DNA of 64,000 nt from Candidatus Nitrosopumilus limneticus. GTDB taxonomy: Archaea; Thermoproteota; Nitrososphaeria; Nitrososphaerales; Nitrosopumilaceae. The stretch is taken from the NCBI GenBank assembly GCA_022117465.1, contig JAHCGZ010000002.1, positions 1 to 64,000 on the forward strand, written 5' to 3'. This document shows, piece after piece, positions 24,165 to 34,285 of the stretch. The position numbers were made by a program, and so were the translations under genes. Each line of letters begins with the position of its first letter. The first letter of the stretch is position 1. The notes beneath the pieces are model-generated. The model was not told the origin of the DNA, did no database searches, and saw nothing but the letters and a program-made list of their open reading frames with translations.

Positions 24165-24659
24165 TTAGATTGATATAATTTCTAAAACAGAATCTTTTGT
24201 AATATTATTTTTCTCTACAAAGCCAGAAGCTACTTCTAAAATATAAGTGGCTTCACCATCAGGTACAAAACTAGGACATCCAGCAGCTATTTCAACAGGA
24301 ATAACACATGGAGGAACATTTGTTTTAATATGTACTACCTTGCCATTATTGTCAAACCAAATCATATCTAATTCAAATTGCATGTTAAGCATCCATAAAG
24401 AATACAAACCCTGTTCTGGAAATACAAAAAGCATTCCTTTATCTATAGGTAATTGTTCTTGAAACATCAATCCACGGACACGACTAGATTCATTATCTGC
24501 AATTTGTACTTCAAGAGGCACATTATCAACTTTGATCACACCTATAGGAAATTTTACTTGCTCCAATTTTATTTCAGTTGGCAAAGTAAGTAATCCAATT
24601 GAACCAATAATTACAGCTGCAATAAAAATAGGAATTAGGGCTTGAGCTCTCGTAGTCAT
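24165..24659 (-). CDS. DUF192-family protein
   Basis: VEIADNESSRVRGLMFQEQLPIDKGMLFVFPEQGLYSLWMLNMQFELDMIWFD. Confidence 0.88.
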   Translation of the reverse strand: MTTRAQALIPIFIAAVIIGSIGLLTLPTEIKLEQVKFPIGVIKVDNVPLEVQIADNESSRVRGLMFQEQLPIDKGMLFVFPEQGLYSLWMLNMQFELDMIWFDNNGKVVHIKTNVPPCVIPVEIAAGCPSFVPDGEATYILEVASGFVEKNNITKDSVLEIISI

Positions 24660-24697
24660 AAATTAGTTTAATACAATCCTTTTAAAAACTCAATGTG

Positions 24698-25045
24698 TTA
24701 ACTAATAGAATTTTTAAAATCTTTAATTGCAGCAAAATTTTCTTTGGTGTGATGACCAATTGTATGTATTGTACTACTATTATATTTTTTTTCAAAAAAT
24801 GTTCCAGCTGCAATTAGAGCTATACCTATCGGAGTAGTTACTGGTTCTGGTGCTAAAACCATAGCCAGACCTATTTTCTGCATCTTTTTTCCCGGTGCAG
24901 GTGCTTTTTGTAGGCATCTCAAAGAACTAACAAGATCAGCACCATCATCCATTTCTGCTATATCAGTATAGAAGTCGGTTCTACGTTTAGTAGCATCTGA
25001 GAATTTTTGTATCTTTTCTAGTCGTGCCTTTAAAGGATCAATCAT
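24698..25045 (-). CDS. Hypothetical protein
   Basis: 115-aa ORF. Confidence 0.55.
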   Translation of the reverse strand: MIDPLKARLEKIQKFSDATKRRTDFYTDIAEMDDGADLVSSLRCLQKAPAPGKKMQKIGLAMVLAPEPVTTPIGIALIAAGTFFEKKYNSSTIHTIGHHTKENFAAIKDFKNSIS

Positions 25046-25177
25046 AACAATTTCGCTTTAAAAAAAAATACTTAACTATCGGAGATCAATAATGATTACC
25101 CTCAAGTCAACAAAGTATAGCTCAAATTCACCTAGAGACAATCAATTATAGAAGATTCTTTTAATCATAAAGAACAG

Positions 25178-25651
25178 ATGAACTCAAAAAATTTCAAAAG
25201 ATTAGAATCAATTAAAACAGCACATGAATTTGAAAAAACACAGTCTAGTTCTAGAATGGAGGATTATTTGGAAATCATATCAGAATTAGTGGATTTAAAG
25301 GGATATGCAACAACATTAGACATTTCAAGATACATGCAGGTTAGTGCTCCAAGTGTAACCAAAATGCTCCAAAGATTAGATGAAGGAGGATTTTTAGAAT
25401 ATGAAAAATATCACGGGATCAATTTAACAAAAAAAGGAATTCAGGTAGCAGAAGGAATTCGTCAAAATCATGGAATTCTATTAGAATTTTTTGAAATTTT
25501 AGGAGTGGGATACGATACAGCAAATCAGGATGTAGAAGGGATCGAACATCATCTCAATCCCAAAACAATTAAACAATTAAGAAAATTTATAACATTTCTA
25601 AAAGCAAATCCAAAAATCACTGAAGATTTTAAAAAGTCTAATTACAAATAA
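25178..25651 (+). CDS. DtxR/MntR-type metal-dependent transcriptional regulator
   Basis: MEDYLEIISELVDLKGYATTLDISRYMQVSAPSVTKMLQRLDEGGFLEYEKYHGINLTKKG. Confidence 0.9.
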   Translation: MNSKNFKRLESIKTAHEFEKTQSSSRMEDYLEIISELVDLKGYATTLDISRYMQVSAPSVTKMLQRLDEGGFLEYEKYHGINLTKKGIQVAEGIRQNHGILLEFFEILGVGYDTANQDVEGIEHHLNPKTIKQLRKFITFLKANPKITEDFKKSNYK

Positions 25652-25656
25652 AAATT

Positions 25657-27480
25657 CTAGTAATCGTTAAGAAACAATTGAATATCATTTTGTGAGTTAG
25701 TAAAATTTAATAAATTTCTTCCAAGATCAGAACGTTTTGGAATTTTTATTTGCCCTTTTTTACCAATTTTGGCAGATGCCAAAAATTTATCATTTGTATA
25801 AATATCTGCATGCATAGAAGTATATTCTCTATTTACAGTTAACAATAACGAAGATTGAGATTCTGAAAAACTAAAAGGAATATCACTTGAATTTAAAGAC
25901 AGAGATTCAGAATCCTTAGCAACAATATCGATGTGAACTTTAAGTAATTTTTCAATTTCATTAATATTAGTTCCACCTCTTCCAATAATTGATGCAATAC
26001 AACTTTCATTAACACTTACTTTAACACGGTTTTCAGATAAAATTTCAACTAATGAATTAGAATCATATTTTTTAAAATAATCTTTAATTTTATCTTCTGC
26101 TAATTTTTCAATCCCCATTTTTTCTCCACGTTTTGCTACAGGTACAATTACATTTTCTTCTCCAAAAGTGTAAATCTCATGCTCTAAAACATTATTCTCA
26201 AAATTTCTTATCTCGATTACTGGTCGAGCTAAATCCGACTCAGTCATTCCAGATGGAACCTTAACTTTTAATTCCAAATCATATACTTTCTCAATATCAC
26301 CCTTATTTACAAACACAACAGTGTCCAAAACATTTGGAATGATACCAAGTTCTATTTTACCAATAAAGCGTTGAATTGCATCTAAAGGTGAATTAGCATG
26401 AATTACTCCGACCATTCCAACGCCAGTTAATCTCAAATCAGAAAAAGTTACAAAATCTTCTCTACGTCTCACCTCATCAAAAATTGTGTAATCAGGACGA
26501 ACTAATAATAAAATATCAGCAGAATTATCAAAACTTCCATCCAATTTACTATATTGAGTAATGCCAGAATCAACTTGTAAATCACGAGGAGATTCAAATG
26601 TTTTAACAATTTTACCTTGATCATGATAGAAATTAGCCAAAGCAGAAGCCAATGTACTTTTTCCGGAACCTGGAGCCCCAGAAATTAAAATTCCCTCGGC
26701 TCTGTCAGTAAGACGTTTCATTAATAATTCAGAAATTGTGTAATCATTAAGAGATAATTTTACCGTTGGATGTACAATTGTTATTTCGTAGGATTCAGAA
26801 AATGGAGGATATGTGATTGCAATACGATAATCATTATGTTGTACAACAGTTGCACCAGTTTTAGAAATTTCAACTGTACTAAAGTCAGAAATATTTGTAG
26901 CAGATAATATTTGTGACGAGATCATTTTCAAATAATCTTTGGTAAGAATGTCCTCTCCAATTTTTGTAAGTAAAAAATTACCAGGTTTTCCTTTTTTTCC
27001 AAGAGGGTATTGGTTTTCTTTAAGATGAATACTCATGGTTTCAGTATCAAAAAATTTTACAAATTCAAGTTCCTCATGTATAATTTTAGGTTTTAAAAAA
27101 ACAGTGGATACACCTTGAGATTGTGCAACTAAATGCTGTACATTATCTGAAGTATAAAGAATAGCATTATTTTGTTTTGCAATATCAATTATTAATGCAT
27201 CAATTCGTCCACTTGAAGCAAATTTAATCTCATCAATCGAGGGATGTGTTCCATTCAAAGTAATTTTTAAGCCAAATTTTTCTGATAATTTATTAAGTTT
27301 TTGAATTTGTTCTAATCCAATAAATCCCTGCTCCTTATGATTAGAAGCTTGAGATTGAAGTTCATCAAATACAGCTTGTGGGATGATAATTTCAGAATTT
27401 CTAACCGATCCAGATTCAATTTGTTCAGATAGATTTCCATTAATAATTACACTAGTGTCAGCGACAATTTGAGTAGTCAT
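25657..27480 (-). CDS. PIN-ATPase-KH protein (PINA-like)
   Basis: N-terminal PIN domain (IVADTSVIINGNL), P-loop GAPGSGKST, C-terminal KH (ASIIGRGGTNINEIE). Confidence 0.88.
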   Translation of the reverse strand: MTTQIVADTSVIINGNLSEQIESGSVRNSEIIIPQAVFDELQSQASNHKEQGFIGLEQIQKLNKLSEKFGLKITLNGTHPSIDEIKFASSGRIDALIIDIAKQNNAILYTSDNVQHLVAQSQGVSTVFLKPKIIHEELEFVKFFDTETMSIHLKENQYPLGKKGKPGNFLLTKIGEDILTKDYLKMISSQILSATNISDFSTVEISKTGATVVQHNDYRIAITYPPFSESYEITIVHPTVKLSLNDYTISELLMKRLTDRAEGILISGAPGSGKSTLASALANFYHDQGKIVKTFESPRDLQVDSGITQYSKLDGSFDNSADILLLVRPDYTIFDEVRRREDFVTFSDLRLTGVGMVGVIHANSPLDAIQRFIGKIELGIIPNVLDTVVFVNKGDIEKVYDLELKVKVPSGMTESDLARPVIEIRNFENNVLEHEIYTFGEENVIVPVAKRGEKMGIEKLAEDKIKDYFKKYDSNSLVEILSENRVKVSVNESCIASIIGRGGTNINEIEKLLKVHIDIVAKDSESLSLNSSDIPFSFSESQSSLLLTVNREYTSMHADIYTNDKFLASAKIGKKGQIKIPKRSDLGRNLLNFTNSQNDIQLFLNDY

Positions 27481-27599
27481 AAAATGATATCAATGTATGA
27501 ATATAAAAAATATCCAATAGTATCTAGTTAAACAAAACAAACATCATGGATCAAAATGTCTCACACTCATTAAAAAATTGAAAAATATATAGGTAAATC

Positions 27600-27743
27600 A
27601 TGCATGAACAGACAGTAAAAAATAAGGAATTTTACAACAATTGTACACAATATTTTGAATTTTTGAGAAAAAAAGGCACTGTTGACTATGATTTTGAAGA
27701 CGAATATTACTTCACCATGCCTGCAATATCCAGTCATCAATAG
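27600..27743 (+). CDS. Small 47-aa hypothetical protein
   Basis: Own translation: MHEQTVKNKEFYNNCTQYFEFLRKKGTVDYDFEDEYYFTMPAISSHQ. Confidence 0.4.
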   Translation: MHEQTVKNKEFYNNCTQYFEFLRKKGTVDYDFEDEYYFTMPAISSHQ

Positions 27744-27777
27744 TACAAGATTTACGATTGATAATAATTCGTAAAAT

Positions 27778-29193
27778 ATGGATGAAAAATTACAAGACCT
27801 TACAGATAAAATAATAAAATACGCAGAAAAGTCTGAAGTTCAATATTGTGACGCAAGAGCAGAACATCAACTAAAAAAATCAATATTAATTGAAAATGGC
27901 GAAATTGAACATATCAGAAATTTAGAAGATAAAGGAATAGGAGTGAGATTAATTAAAAATGGAGCATGGAGTTTTTGTTCAATAACAAATCCAAATTCAT
28001 TTAATGATATAAAAGAAATTTTAGATAAAACAATTAAGAATTCAGATTATACGCAATCAAATAAAAAAAATAAAATTGTACTACATAATAATTCAATAAA
28101 TAAAAAACAAATTAATTTTAAAGTTTTAAAAAAACCAGAAATAGATGAATTAATCAAAATAGGTTTAGAATGTAACAAAATAATTATGAATACGAAAAAA
28201 ATAATAAAGTCAGTAACTAACCCATATTATACAATTAATTCAAAATATTTTACAAATACTGAAGGTTCAGAAATTTTACAAAATTTTACAGATGTAATAA
28301 TTGAAATGGTTGCCACAGCACATGATTCAGGTCAAACACAATCAATAAACATTACAGAAGGAGGAAGGGGAGGATTAGAATTAATTACAAACAAAGCTCA
28401 ACAGAGTGCAAAAGAAATTGCTAAAAAATCATCTGAATTATTATCTGCAAAACCAATAAAACAAGAAACATCAACAGTAGTAATGAATCCAGATTTTGTT
28501 TCATTACTTACACATGAAATACTTGGACACCCATCAGAAGCAGATAGAGTACTAGGAAAAGAGATGGCATGGGCAGGAGGAGCCTGGTGGAAAGGAAAGA
28601 TAGGACAAAAAATAGGTTCAGAAAATCTTAATGTGTTTGATGATCCAACAATAAAAGAAAGTTTAGGCTGGTATTATTTTGACGATGAAGGAGTTGAAAC
28701 TAAAAAAACAAGTCTAATAGAAAAAGGAATTTTAAAAAATCACATGCAAAATAGAGAAACGTCAGAAATATTCAATACAATACCAACAGGAAATATGAGA
28801 GCAACAAATTATCGATATATGCCACTAATTCGTATGGCATGTACATGTATTGCTAATGGGGATCAGAAAGTAGATGAAATAATAAAAGATGTAAAAAATG
28901 GTTACTATATTTCAAATATGAAAGTACCATCAATAGACATGAAGCGATACAATTGGAGTATATCATGTCAATATGCACAAAAAATTGAAAATGGAGAACT
29001 AAGAGATTTACATAGAGATGTTATTGTGATGGGTACAGCACCAGAATTTTTTAATTCAATTGATGCATGTGGAAATGATTTTACAGTAAGACCAATAACT
29101 AATTGTGGAAAAGGAGATCCTATGCAATCAATGATAATGGGAAATGGTGGTCCAACAATTAGAGGAACTGCAACAGTAAAAAGTGTAAATTAG
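27778..29193 (+). CDS. tldD: TldD/PmbA-family metalloprotease
   Basis: LTHEILGHPSEADRVLGKEMAWAGG (HExxxH) and C-terminal GNGGPTIRGTATVKSVN. Confidence 0.92.
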   Translation: MDEKLQDLTDKIIKYAEKSEVQYCDARAEHQLKKSILIENGEIEHIRNLEDKGIGVRLIKNGAWSFCSITNPNSFNDIKEILDKTIKNSDYTQSNKKNKIVLHNNSINKKQINFKVLKKPEIDELIKIGLECNKIIMNTKKIIKSVTNPYYTINSKYFTNTEGSEILQNFTDVIIEMVATAHDSGQTQSINITEGGRGGLELITNKAQQSAKEIAKKSSELLSAKPIKQETSTVVMNPDFVSLLTHEILGHPSEADRVLGKEMAWAGGAWWKGKIGQKIGSENLNVFDDPTIKESLGWYYFDDEGVETKKTSLIEKGILKNHMQNRETSEIFNTIPTGNMRATNYRYMPLIRMACTCIANGDQKVDEIIKDVKNGYYISNMKVPSIDMKRYNWSISCQYAQKIENGELRDLHRDVIVMGTAPEFFNSIDACGNDFTVRPITNCGKGDPMQSMIMGNGGPTIRGTATVKSVN

Positions 29194-29194
29194 A

Positions 29195-29788
29195 ATGGAA
29201 AAAAAATTAGAAAAAATAAAAAAACATGTAACAGAATGCATAAACTGTGAACTTAGTAAAACAAGAACAAATTCAGTTCCAGGTAAAGGAAATTTCAAAT
29301 CAGATGTAATTTTTGTTGGAGAGGCACCTGGAAAAAATGAAGATATGAAAGGTGAACCATTCATTGGAATTGCAGGTAAAAAATTATCAATTGCGCTTGA
29401 AAATGTAGGAATTACCAGAGAACAAGTCTATATTACAAATATAGTAAAATGCAGACCACCAAAAAATAGAGTTCCAACAGAAATTGAAAGAAACACATGT
29501 AAAAATTATCTTAAAAAAGAAATAGAAATTATCAAACCAAAAATAATTTGTATATTAGGCAATACAGCATTTAATTCATTACTTGATGGAAAGGAGATTA
29601 TAAAATTTAGAGGAAAACTAGTCAAGAAAGACAATCAACTCTATTTTTTAACAATTCATCCAGCTGCAACAATCTATAATCAAAAATTAACTACTGTATT
29701 AAAAAAAGATATAAAAAAATTATTTAAATTAGTAACCGAAGTAAAAGACAAAAAAGAAATCAAGATAGATATTGAATATACATCCTAA
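29195..29788 (+). CDS. udg: Type-4 uracil-DNA glycosylase
   Basis: CELSKTRTNSVPGKGNFKSDVIFVGEAPGKNEDMKGEPFIG, ITNIVKCRPPKNR, LTIHPAA. Confidence 0.93.
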   Translation: MEKKLEKIKKHVTECINCELSKTRTNSVPGKGNFKSDVIFVGEAPGKNEDMKGEPFIGIAGKKLSIALENVGITREQVYITNIVKCRPPKNRVPTEIERNTCKNYLKKEIEIIKPKIICILGNTAFNSLLDGKEIIKFRGKLVKKDNQLYFLTIHPAATIYNQKLTTVLKKDIKKLFKLVTEVKDKKEIKIDIEYTS

Positions 29789-29825
29789 TGAATTCTAATA
29801 ATTAATATCAATATTATAAATAAAA

Positions 29826-30479
29826 TTATTTTTTACTATTTTTAGTATCGTCATCAGAGTTTTCATCTAATGTCCAAGGAGCAAATTTAACCATAATTCT
29901 TTGCCAATCTAATTTTAAAACTAAAATAATTATACCAGTCATTGCAGCAGCAAAAATTAAAAATCCAATATAAATTGGAGTAGCATCATCAATATTCTCT
30001 AAATAAGGCTCAATGAATGATAACCCAACATAATGAGCTATAAAGACAATAACATAACTGAGAACTAATTTTCCAGCAAGAGTTGCAACAAAAAATCTTT
30101 TTGGATTATATTTTGCAAGTCCTAAAGGTATGAAAATTATATCATCTGGCATAGGAGTGGCAGCGGCAAAAAATGCAGCTGCTGCACCATATCGTTTAAC
30201 AAGTCTCTCAAATGGTCTCATTCTATTTCTAGTTTTAATATTCATAATTTTACGACCGCCAAAACTTACAAAAAAGATAATTTGTTTTGCAACGGTGGCA
30301 CTAACTGCAGAGAAAATTGCTAGTAAATGCAAATTATATTCAGTTCCAACAGACATAGATGCAAGTAACAAAAATGCTGGCATAGGTACAAAGGGGATAA
30401 GAGAGCCAAAGAAATTAACCAAAATTAGAATAAGATATCCATCATCAGGAGCAAATGGGAAAATATCTGTTAACTCCAT
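29826..30479 (-). CDS. DedA/VTT-like membrane protein
   Basis: NFFGSLIPFVPMPAFLLLASMSV...FFAAATPMPDDIIFIPLGLAKYNPKRF. Confidence 0.8.
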   Translation of the reverse strand: MELTDIFPFAPDDGYLILILVNFFGSLIPFVPMPAFLLLASMSVGTEYNLHLLAIFSAVSATVAKQIIFFVSFGGRKIMNIKTRNRMRPFERLVKRYGAAAAFFAAATPMPDDIIFIPLGLAKYNPKRFFVATLAGKLVLSYVIVFIAHYVGLSFIEPYLENIDDATPIYIGFLIFAAAMTGIIILVLKLDWQRIMVKFAPWTLDENSDDDTKNSKK

Positions 30480-30566
30480 TAATCAAATCAATTATTTGCA
30501 ATATTTAATCAAAACTAACAAGTGGCAAATGGGAGTGAATAATAAACATAGTAAAAATAGATATTC

Positions 30567-31067
30567 ATGAGTTATGAATTATTAATTGAATATTATCATC
30601 AATTACAGGAAATTCTATCAAATAACATATTTCAAGAATATGGAATATTTGGTCTATTTTTAAATTCATTATTATCATCTACTGCAATACCATTACCAAC
30701 AGAAATTTTAACATCAGCGTTATTGATAGGAGGAGAAAATATTTTTCTTGTAGCAATTGTATTAGCCGTAGGATCAATTACGGGAGGAATTTTAAATTAC
30801 TTCATAGGATTTGGTGGAACCAAATTAATTGTAAAAATGAAAAAACATACAGATATAGAAAAACCTGAAAAAAAACATAATAAATTATTAGATAGGTTTG
30901 GATGGAGTGCAATATTTTTTGCAGCATGGATTCCAATAATTGGAGATCTAATTCTAATTTCAGCTGGAGTTAAAAAAATGAAATTTACAAAATTTGTAAT
31001 TTTTATGGTATCAGGGAAGATAATTAAAACAATTATTGTTGTATTAGGATTAGTTAGATTATTTTAA
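30567..31067 (+). CDS. DedA/VTT-like membrane protein
   Basis: LLSSTAIPLPTEILTSALLIGG...FGWSAIFFAAWIPIIGDLILISAGVKKMKFTKF. Confidence 0.8.
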   Translation: MSYELLIEYYHQLQEILSNNIFQEYGIFGLFLNSLLSSTAIPLPTEILTSALLIGGENIFLVAIVLAVGSITGGILNYFIGFGGTKLIVKMKKHTDIEKPEKKHNKLLDRFGWSAIFFAAWIPIIGDLILISAGVKKMKFTKFVIFMVSGKIIKTIIVVLGLVRLF

Positions 31068-31144
31068 AAAAAATAACAAATTAAATTAAAAATTGGTATG
31101 AATTAACGACATGATTAAAATAGAATCAAAATAAAATAAAGTCC

Positions 31145-31525
31145 ATGGTAGAAAAGAAATTAAAATTACTTTGCAATGATATTGGTTCTATTAGTCCATT
31201 TATCAGATTTGTAGGAATTATTGGTAAAAGAGGAGAGTTATTGGCATACACAAGAAGACCAAATTTAATACCACTATTGGATGAAAAAAATACTCAATAT
31301 CAATTTTCACGTATTGCCATGAATTCAGACTTAGAGGCATTTTTTGATAAAAATTTAGGAGCCATAGAATTTGTATGGGAGGAACGAAAGAAAGTGCAAA
31401 CAATATCATTTGCAATAAAAAAAGCAAGAGTTTGGATTTCAATAGATAAGAAAGTAATTAGAAGTGAAATGTTAAGAATAATAGATTCATGTCAGCCAAT
31501 TGTCAAAAAGCATTCATTAAATTAA
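31145..31525 (+). CDS. Conserved hypothetical protein
   Basis: 126-aa ORF. Confidence 0.65.
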   Translation: MVEKKLKLLCNDIGSISPFIRFVGIIGKRGELLAYTRRPNLIPLLDEKNTQYQFSRIAMNSDLEAFFDKNLGAIEFVWEERKKVQTISFAIKKARVWISIDKKVIRSEMLRIIDSCQPIVKKHSLN

Positions 31526-31738
31526 AAGCATCTTGAAATACCACGGATGTCAAATAAATTTAGATTCACTTAGTATAACATTTAGATTAAAATATATCTT
31601 ATAATATAAAAGAGAAAATTAAAGTATCTTAAAAAATTGAAAGAATAAAAAAATATTTGCAGAAATCTAATAGAAGTAAAGAAATTTAATTCAACACATG
31701 GATCTCAAAAAGAATTTACAATATCCAAATTAAAAATA

Positions 31739-32677
31739 TTATTTTGGATTTTCATACAGCCAACATCTAACATAGCCAGTATCAGTTTTAAATTTGGGTG
31801 GAAGTTTTTTACATTGTTCAAAAGCTAATGGACATCTATCAATAAATCTACATTCAGTAGGGGCATCAAGTAAACTTGGAGGAGTTCCAGGAATATATTT
31901 TGGAATATTTCCTTTAAGACTAGGAATCGACTCTAAAAGTCCTTGAGTATACGGATGTTTAGGATTTTTATAAATTTCCTGTGAAGAACCAAATTCAACC
32001 ATTTGTCCACCATACATTATTCCAATCTTATCTGCAATTTCAGATAAAACTGCTAAATCATGCGTGATTAACATAAAAGACATTCCATCTTTTTTCAATT
32101 TTTTAAGTAAATCAATAATTTGTGCTTGAATTAAAACATCTAATGCAGTAGTTGGTTCATCAGCAATTACAAATTTAGGTTTTAAAATTAATGCCATTGA
32201 AATAATCACTCTTTGCTTCATTCCACCGCTTAGTTCATGAGGATATTTTTTTAAAACATTAATATCTAAATTGACGGAATTAATTGAATTTAAAATTAAT
32301 TCATTAAAATTTCCATCATAGTTGTGTTGTTTTAAAATTTCAACAAATTGTTGTTCAATCGTAAATACAGGATCCAAAGAATTCATAGCACCCTGAAAAA
32401 TCATAGAAATTTTTTTCCAACGAAATTTATTATCAAATTCACTTTCTGACATATCTAAAAGTGAATGGTTATCAAAAATTATTTTTCCAAAACTACTTCC
32501 GTTAGATAGCATTCGCATTAATGATAATCCCAAGGTACTTTTTCCACATGCACTTTCACCTGCAATTCCCAAAGATTCACCAGAATCTAATTCAAATGAT
32601 ACATCATCAACTGCGTAGACAGGTCCTTTAGAAGAAGAATATCTTGAAAATAATTCATTAATTAATAACAAAGTCAT
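31739..32677 (-). CDS. Oligopeptide/dipeptide-type ABC transporter ATP-binding protein (orphan)
   Basis: Walker A GESACGKST, signature LSGGMKQRV, C-terminal oligopeptide-ABC cysteine motif (CRFIDRCPLAFEQCKKLPP). Confidence 0.93.
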   Translation of the reverse strand: MTLLLINELFSRYSSSKGPVYAVDDVSFELDSGESLGIAGESACGKSTLGLSLMRMLSNGSSFGKIIFDNHSLLDMSESEFDNKFRWKKISMIFQGAMNSLDPVFTIEQQFVEILKQHNYDGNFNELILNSINSVNLDINVLKKYPHELSGGMKQRVIISMALILKPKFVIADEPTTALDVLIQAQIIDLLKKLKKDGMSFMLITHDLAVLSEIADKIGIMYGGQMVEFGSSQEIYKNPKHPYTQGLLESIPSLKGNIPKYIPGTPPSLLDAPTECRFIDRCPLAFEQCKKLPPKFKTDTGYVRCWLYENPK

Positions 32678-32760
32678 ATTTCTTTTGCATCCAAACTAGA
32701 ATTATTATTTTTCATTAAAGCATATAAACAACATTATTAGAAATAAAAAAAATAATTTGA

Positions 32761-32964
32761 ATAAATTTTCCAACATGTGGATTTGATGCAAAAAATGCTT
32801 TACTTTGTCCTCAATGTGAGAGAAAACCCTGGACAGGGTAATTACCTAAATCAGTTGTTTTAGGTAAATGGACACCAAAATTCCCAATAGATACCAAAAA
32901 AGTTGTACAAATTGTTAAAAATGCCCGAAACCTTGACATTGAAATAGAGTTTGAGAGTAAGTGA
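32761..32964 (+). pseudogene. Remnant of a Zn-ribbon protein, possibly the archaeal NusA-like/KH factor, with its middle missing
   Basis: Single frame: INFPTCGFDAKNALLCPQCERKPWTG-stop(32839-32841)-LPKSVVLGKWTPKFPIDTKKVVQIVKNARNLDIEIEFESK-stop; no in-frame start. Confidence 0.6.
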
Positions 32965-34256
32965 AGAAGATGGTTTTTGTAAAAACTCACGACATATCAG
33001 AATTGAGTGAGGAGTTAATTGGAAAGGAAGTAGTATTGGGGGGCTGGATTGAGGATCTCAGAAAATTAGGAAAAATGTCATTTATTACTCTTCGAGATAT
33101 TTCAGGAATTTCACAAGTAATCGTAAAAGGAGAATTAAATGATAACTTAGGAGAAATTAATCGTCAAAGTGTTGTCAGTGTCAAAGGAATTGTTCAAGAA
33201 ACTAAAGCTAGAGATTTTAAATTTGAAATAAAAGCTGAAGAAATTGAAGTATTAGCAAAAGCAATTCATCCATTACCAGTAGACCCAATTGGAAGATTAG
33301 AAAGTAACATTGACACAAGATTAAATCATCGTGCATTAGATATGAGAAATCAAAAAACGGCTTCAATTTTTAAATTAAGACATTATGTATTACAAGTATT
33401 ACGTAAAACATTAGTTGAAAAAAAATTCATTGAAATTACAACACCAAAAATTATTGGAACTGCAAGTGAAGGAGGTGCTGATTTATTTTCATTAAATTAT
33501 TTTGGAAAAACAGCATATCTTGCTCAAAGTCCTCAACTATACAAAGAACAAATGACTATTGGACTAGAAAGAGTATTTGAAATTGCAAACTTTTACAGAG
33601 CAGAAAACTCACATACAGGACGACATCTAACTGAATTTACCAGTATAGATATCGAAGCTGCATTCATGGATTATAATGACGTCATGAATATATTAGAAAC
33701 ATTAGTTATTGCAGTTTACAAATTTACAGCAGAAAATTGTAAAAAAGAACAAGAAGAAATTGAACATGTGATAGAAATTCCATCTACACCATTTGAAAGA
33801 ATTACTTACAGTCAATGTGTAAAAGAACTAAAGCAGTCAGGAGAAAAAATTGAATTTGGTGATGATTTATTAGATTCACATCTAAGAATTATTGGAAATA
33901 ATCATCCGGGATTTTTCTTTTTAATGGATTGGCCAATGAAACTCAAACCATTTTACATTAGAGAAAAAGATGAGGATGCCACGCTATCGCGCTCTTTTGA
34001 TTTACAATATGGATATCTAGAATTATCATCAGGTGGAACTAGATTACACAATTCAGAGTTATTAAAAGCCAGACTATCAGAAAAAGGATTGGATCCTGCA
34101 CAATTTACAGATCATCTTAAAACATTTGATTGGGGAATGCCACCACATTCAGGTTGGGGAATGGGATTAGACAGACTAATGACTACATTAATTGGAATAG
34201 ATAATGTTCGTGAAGTTGTACTGTATCCACGAGATCCAGACAGATTGTCACCATAA
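32961..34256 (+). CDS. aspS: Aspartyl-tRNA synthetase (archaeal type)
   Basis: GGWIEDLRKLGKMSFITLRD, AQSPQLYKEQM, FERVFEIANFYRAENSHTGRHLTEFTSID, GWGMGLDRLM; GTG start. Confidence 0.96.
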   Translation: MKKMVFVKTHDISELSEELIGKEVVLGGWIEDLRKLGKMSFITLRDISGISQVIVKGELNDNLGEINRQSVVSVKGIVQETKARDFKFEIKAEEIEVLAKAIHPLPVDPIGRLESNIDTRLNHRALDMRNQKTASIFKLRHYVLQVLRKTLVEKKFIEITTPKIIGTASEGGADLFSLNYFGKTAYLAQSPQLYKEQMTIGLERVFEIANFYRAENSHTGRHLTEFTSIDIEAAFMDYNDVMNILETLVIAVYKFTAENCKKEQEEIEHVIEIPSTPFERITYSQCVKELKQSGEKIEFGDDLLDSHLRIIGNNHPGFFFLMDWPMKLKPFYIREKDEDATLSRSFDLQYGYLELSSGGTRLHNSELLKARLSEKGLDPAQFTDHLKTFDWGMPPHSGWGMGLDRLMTTLIGIDNVREVVLYPRDPDRLSP

Positions 34257-34285
34257 CCGAATCTAAAAAATAGATTACAACAAAA

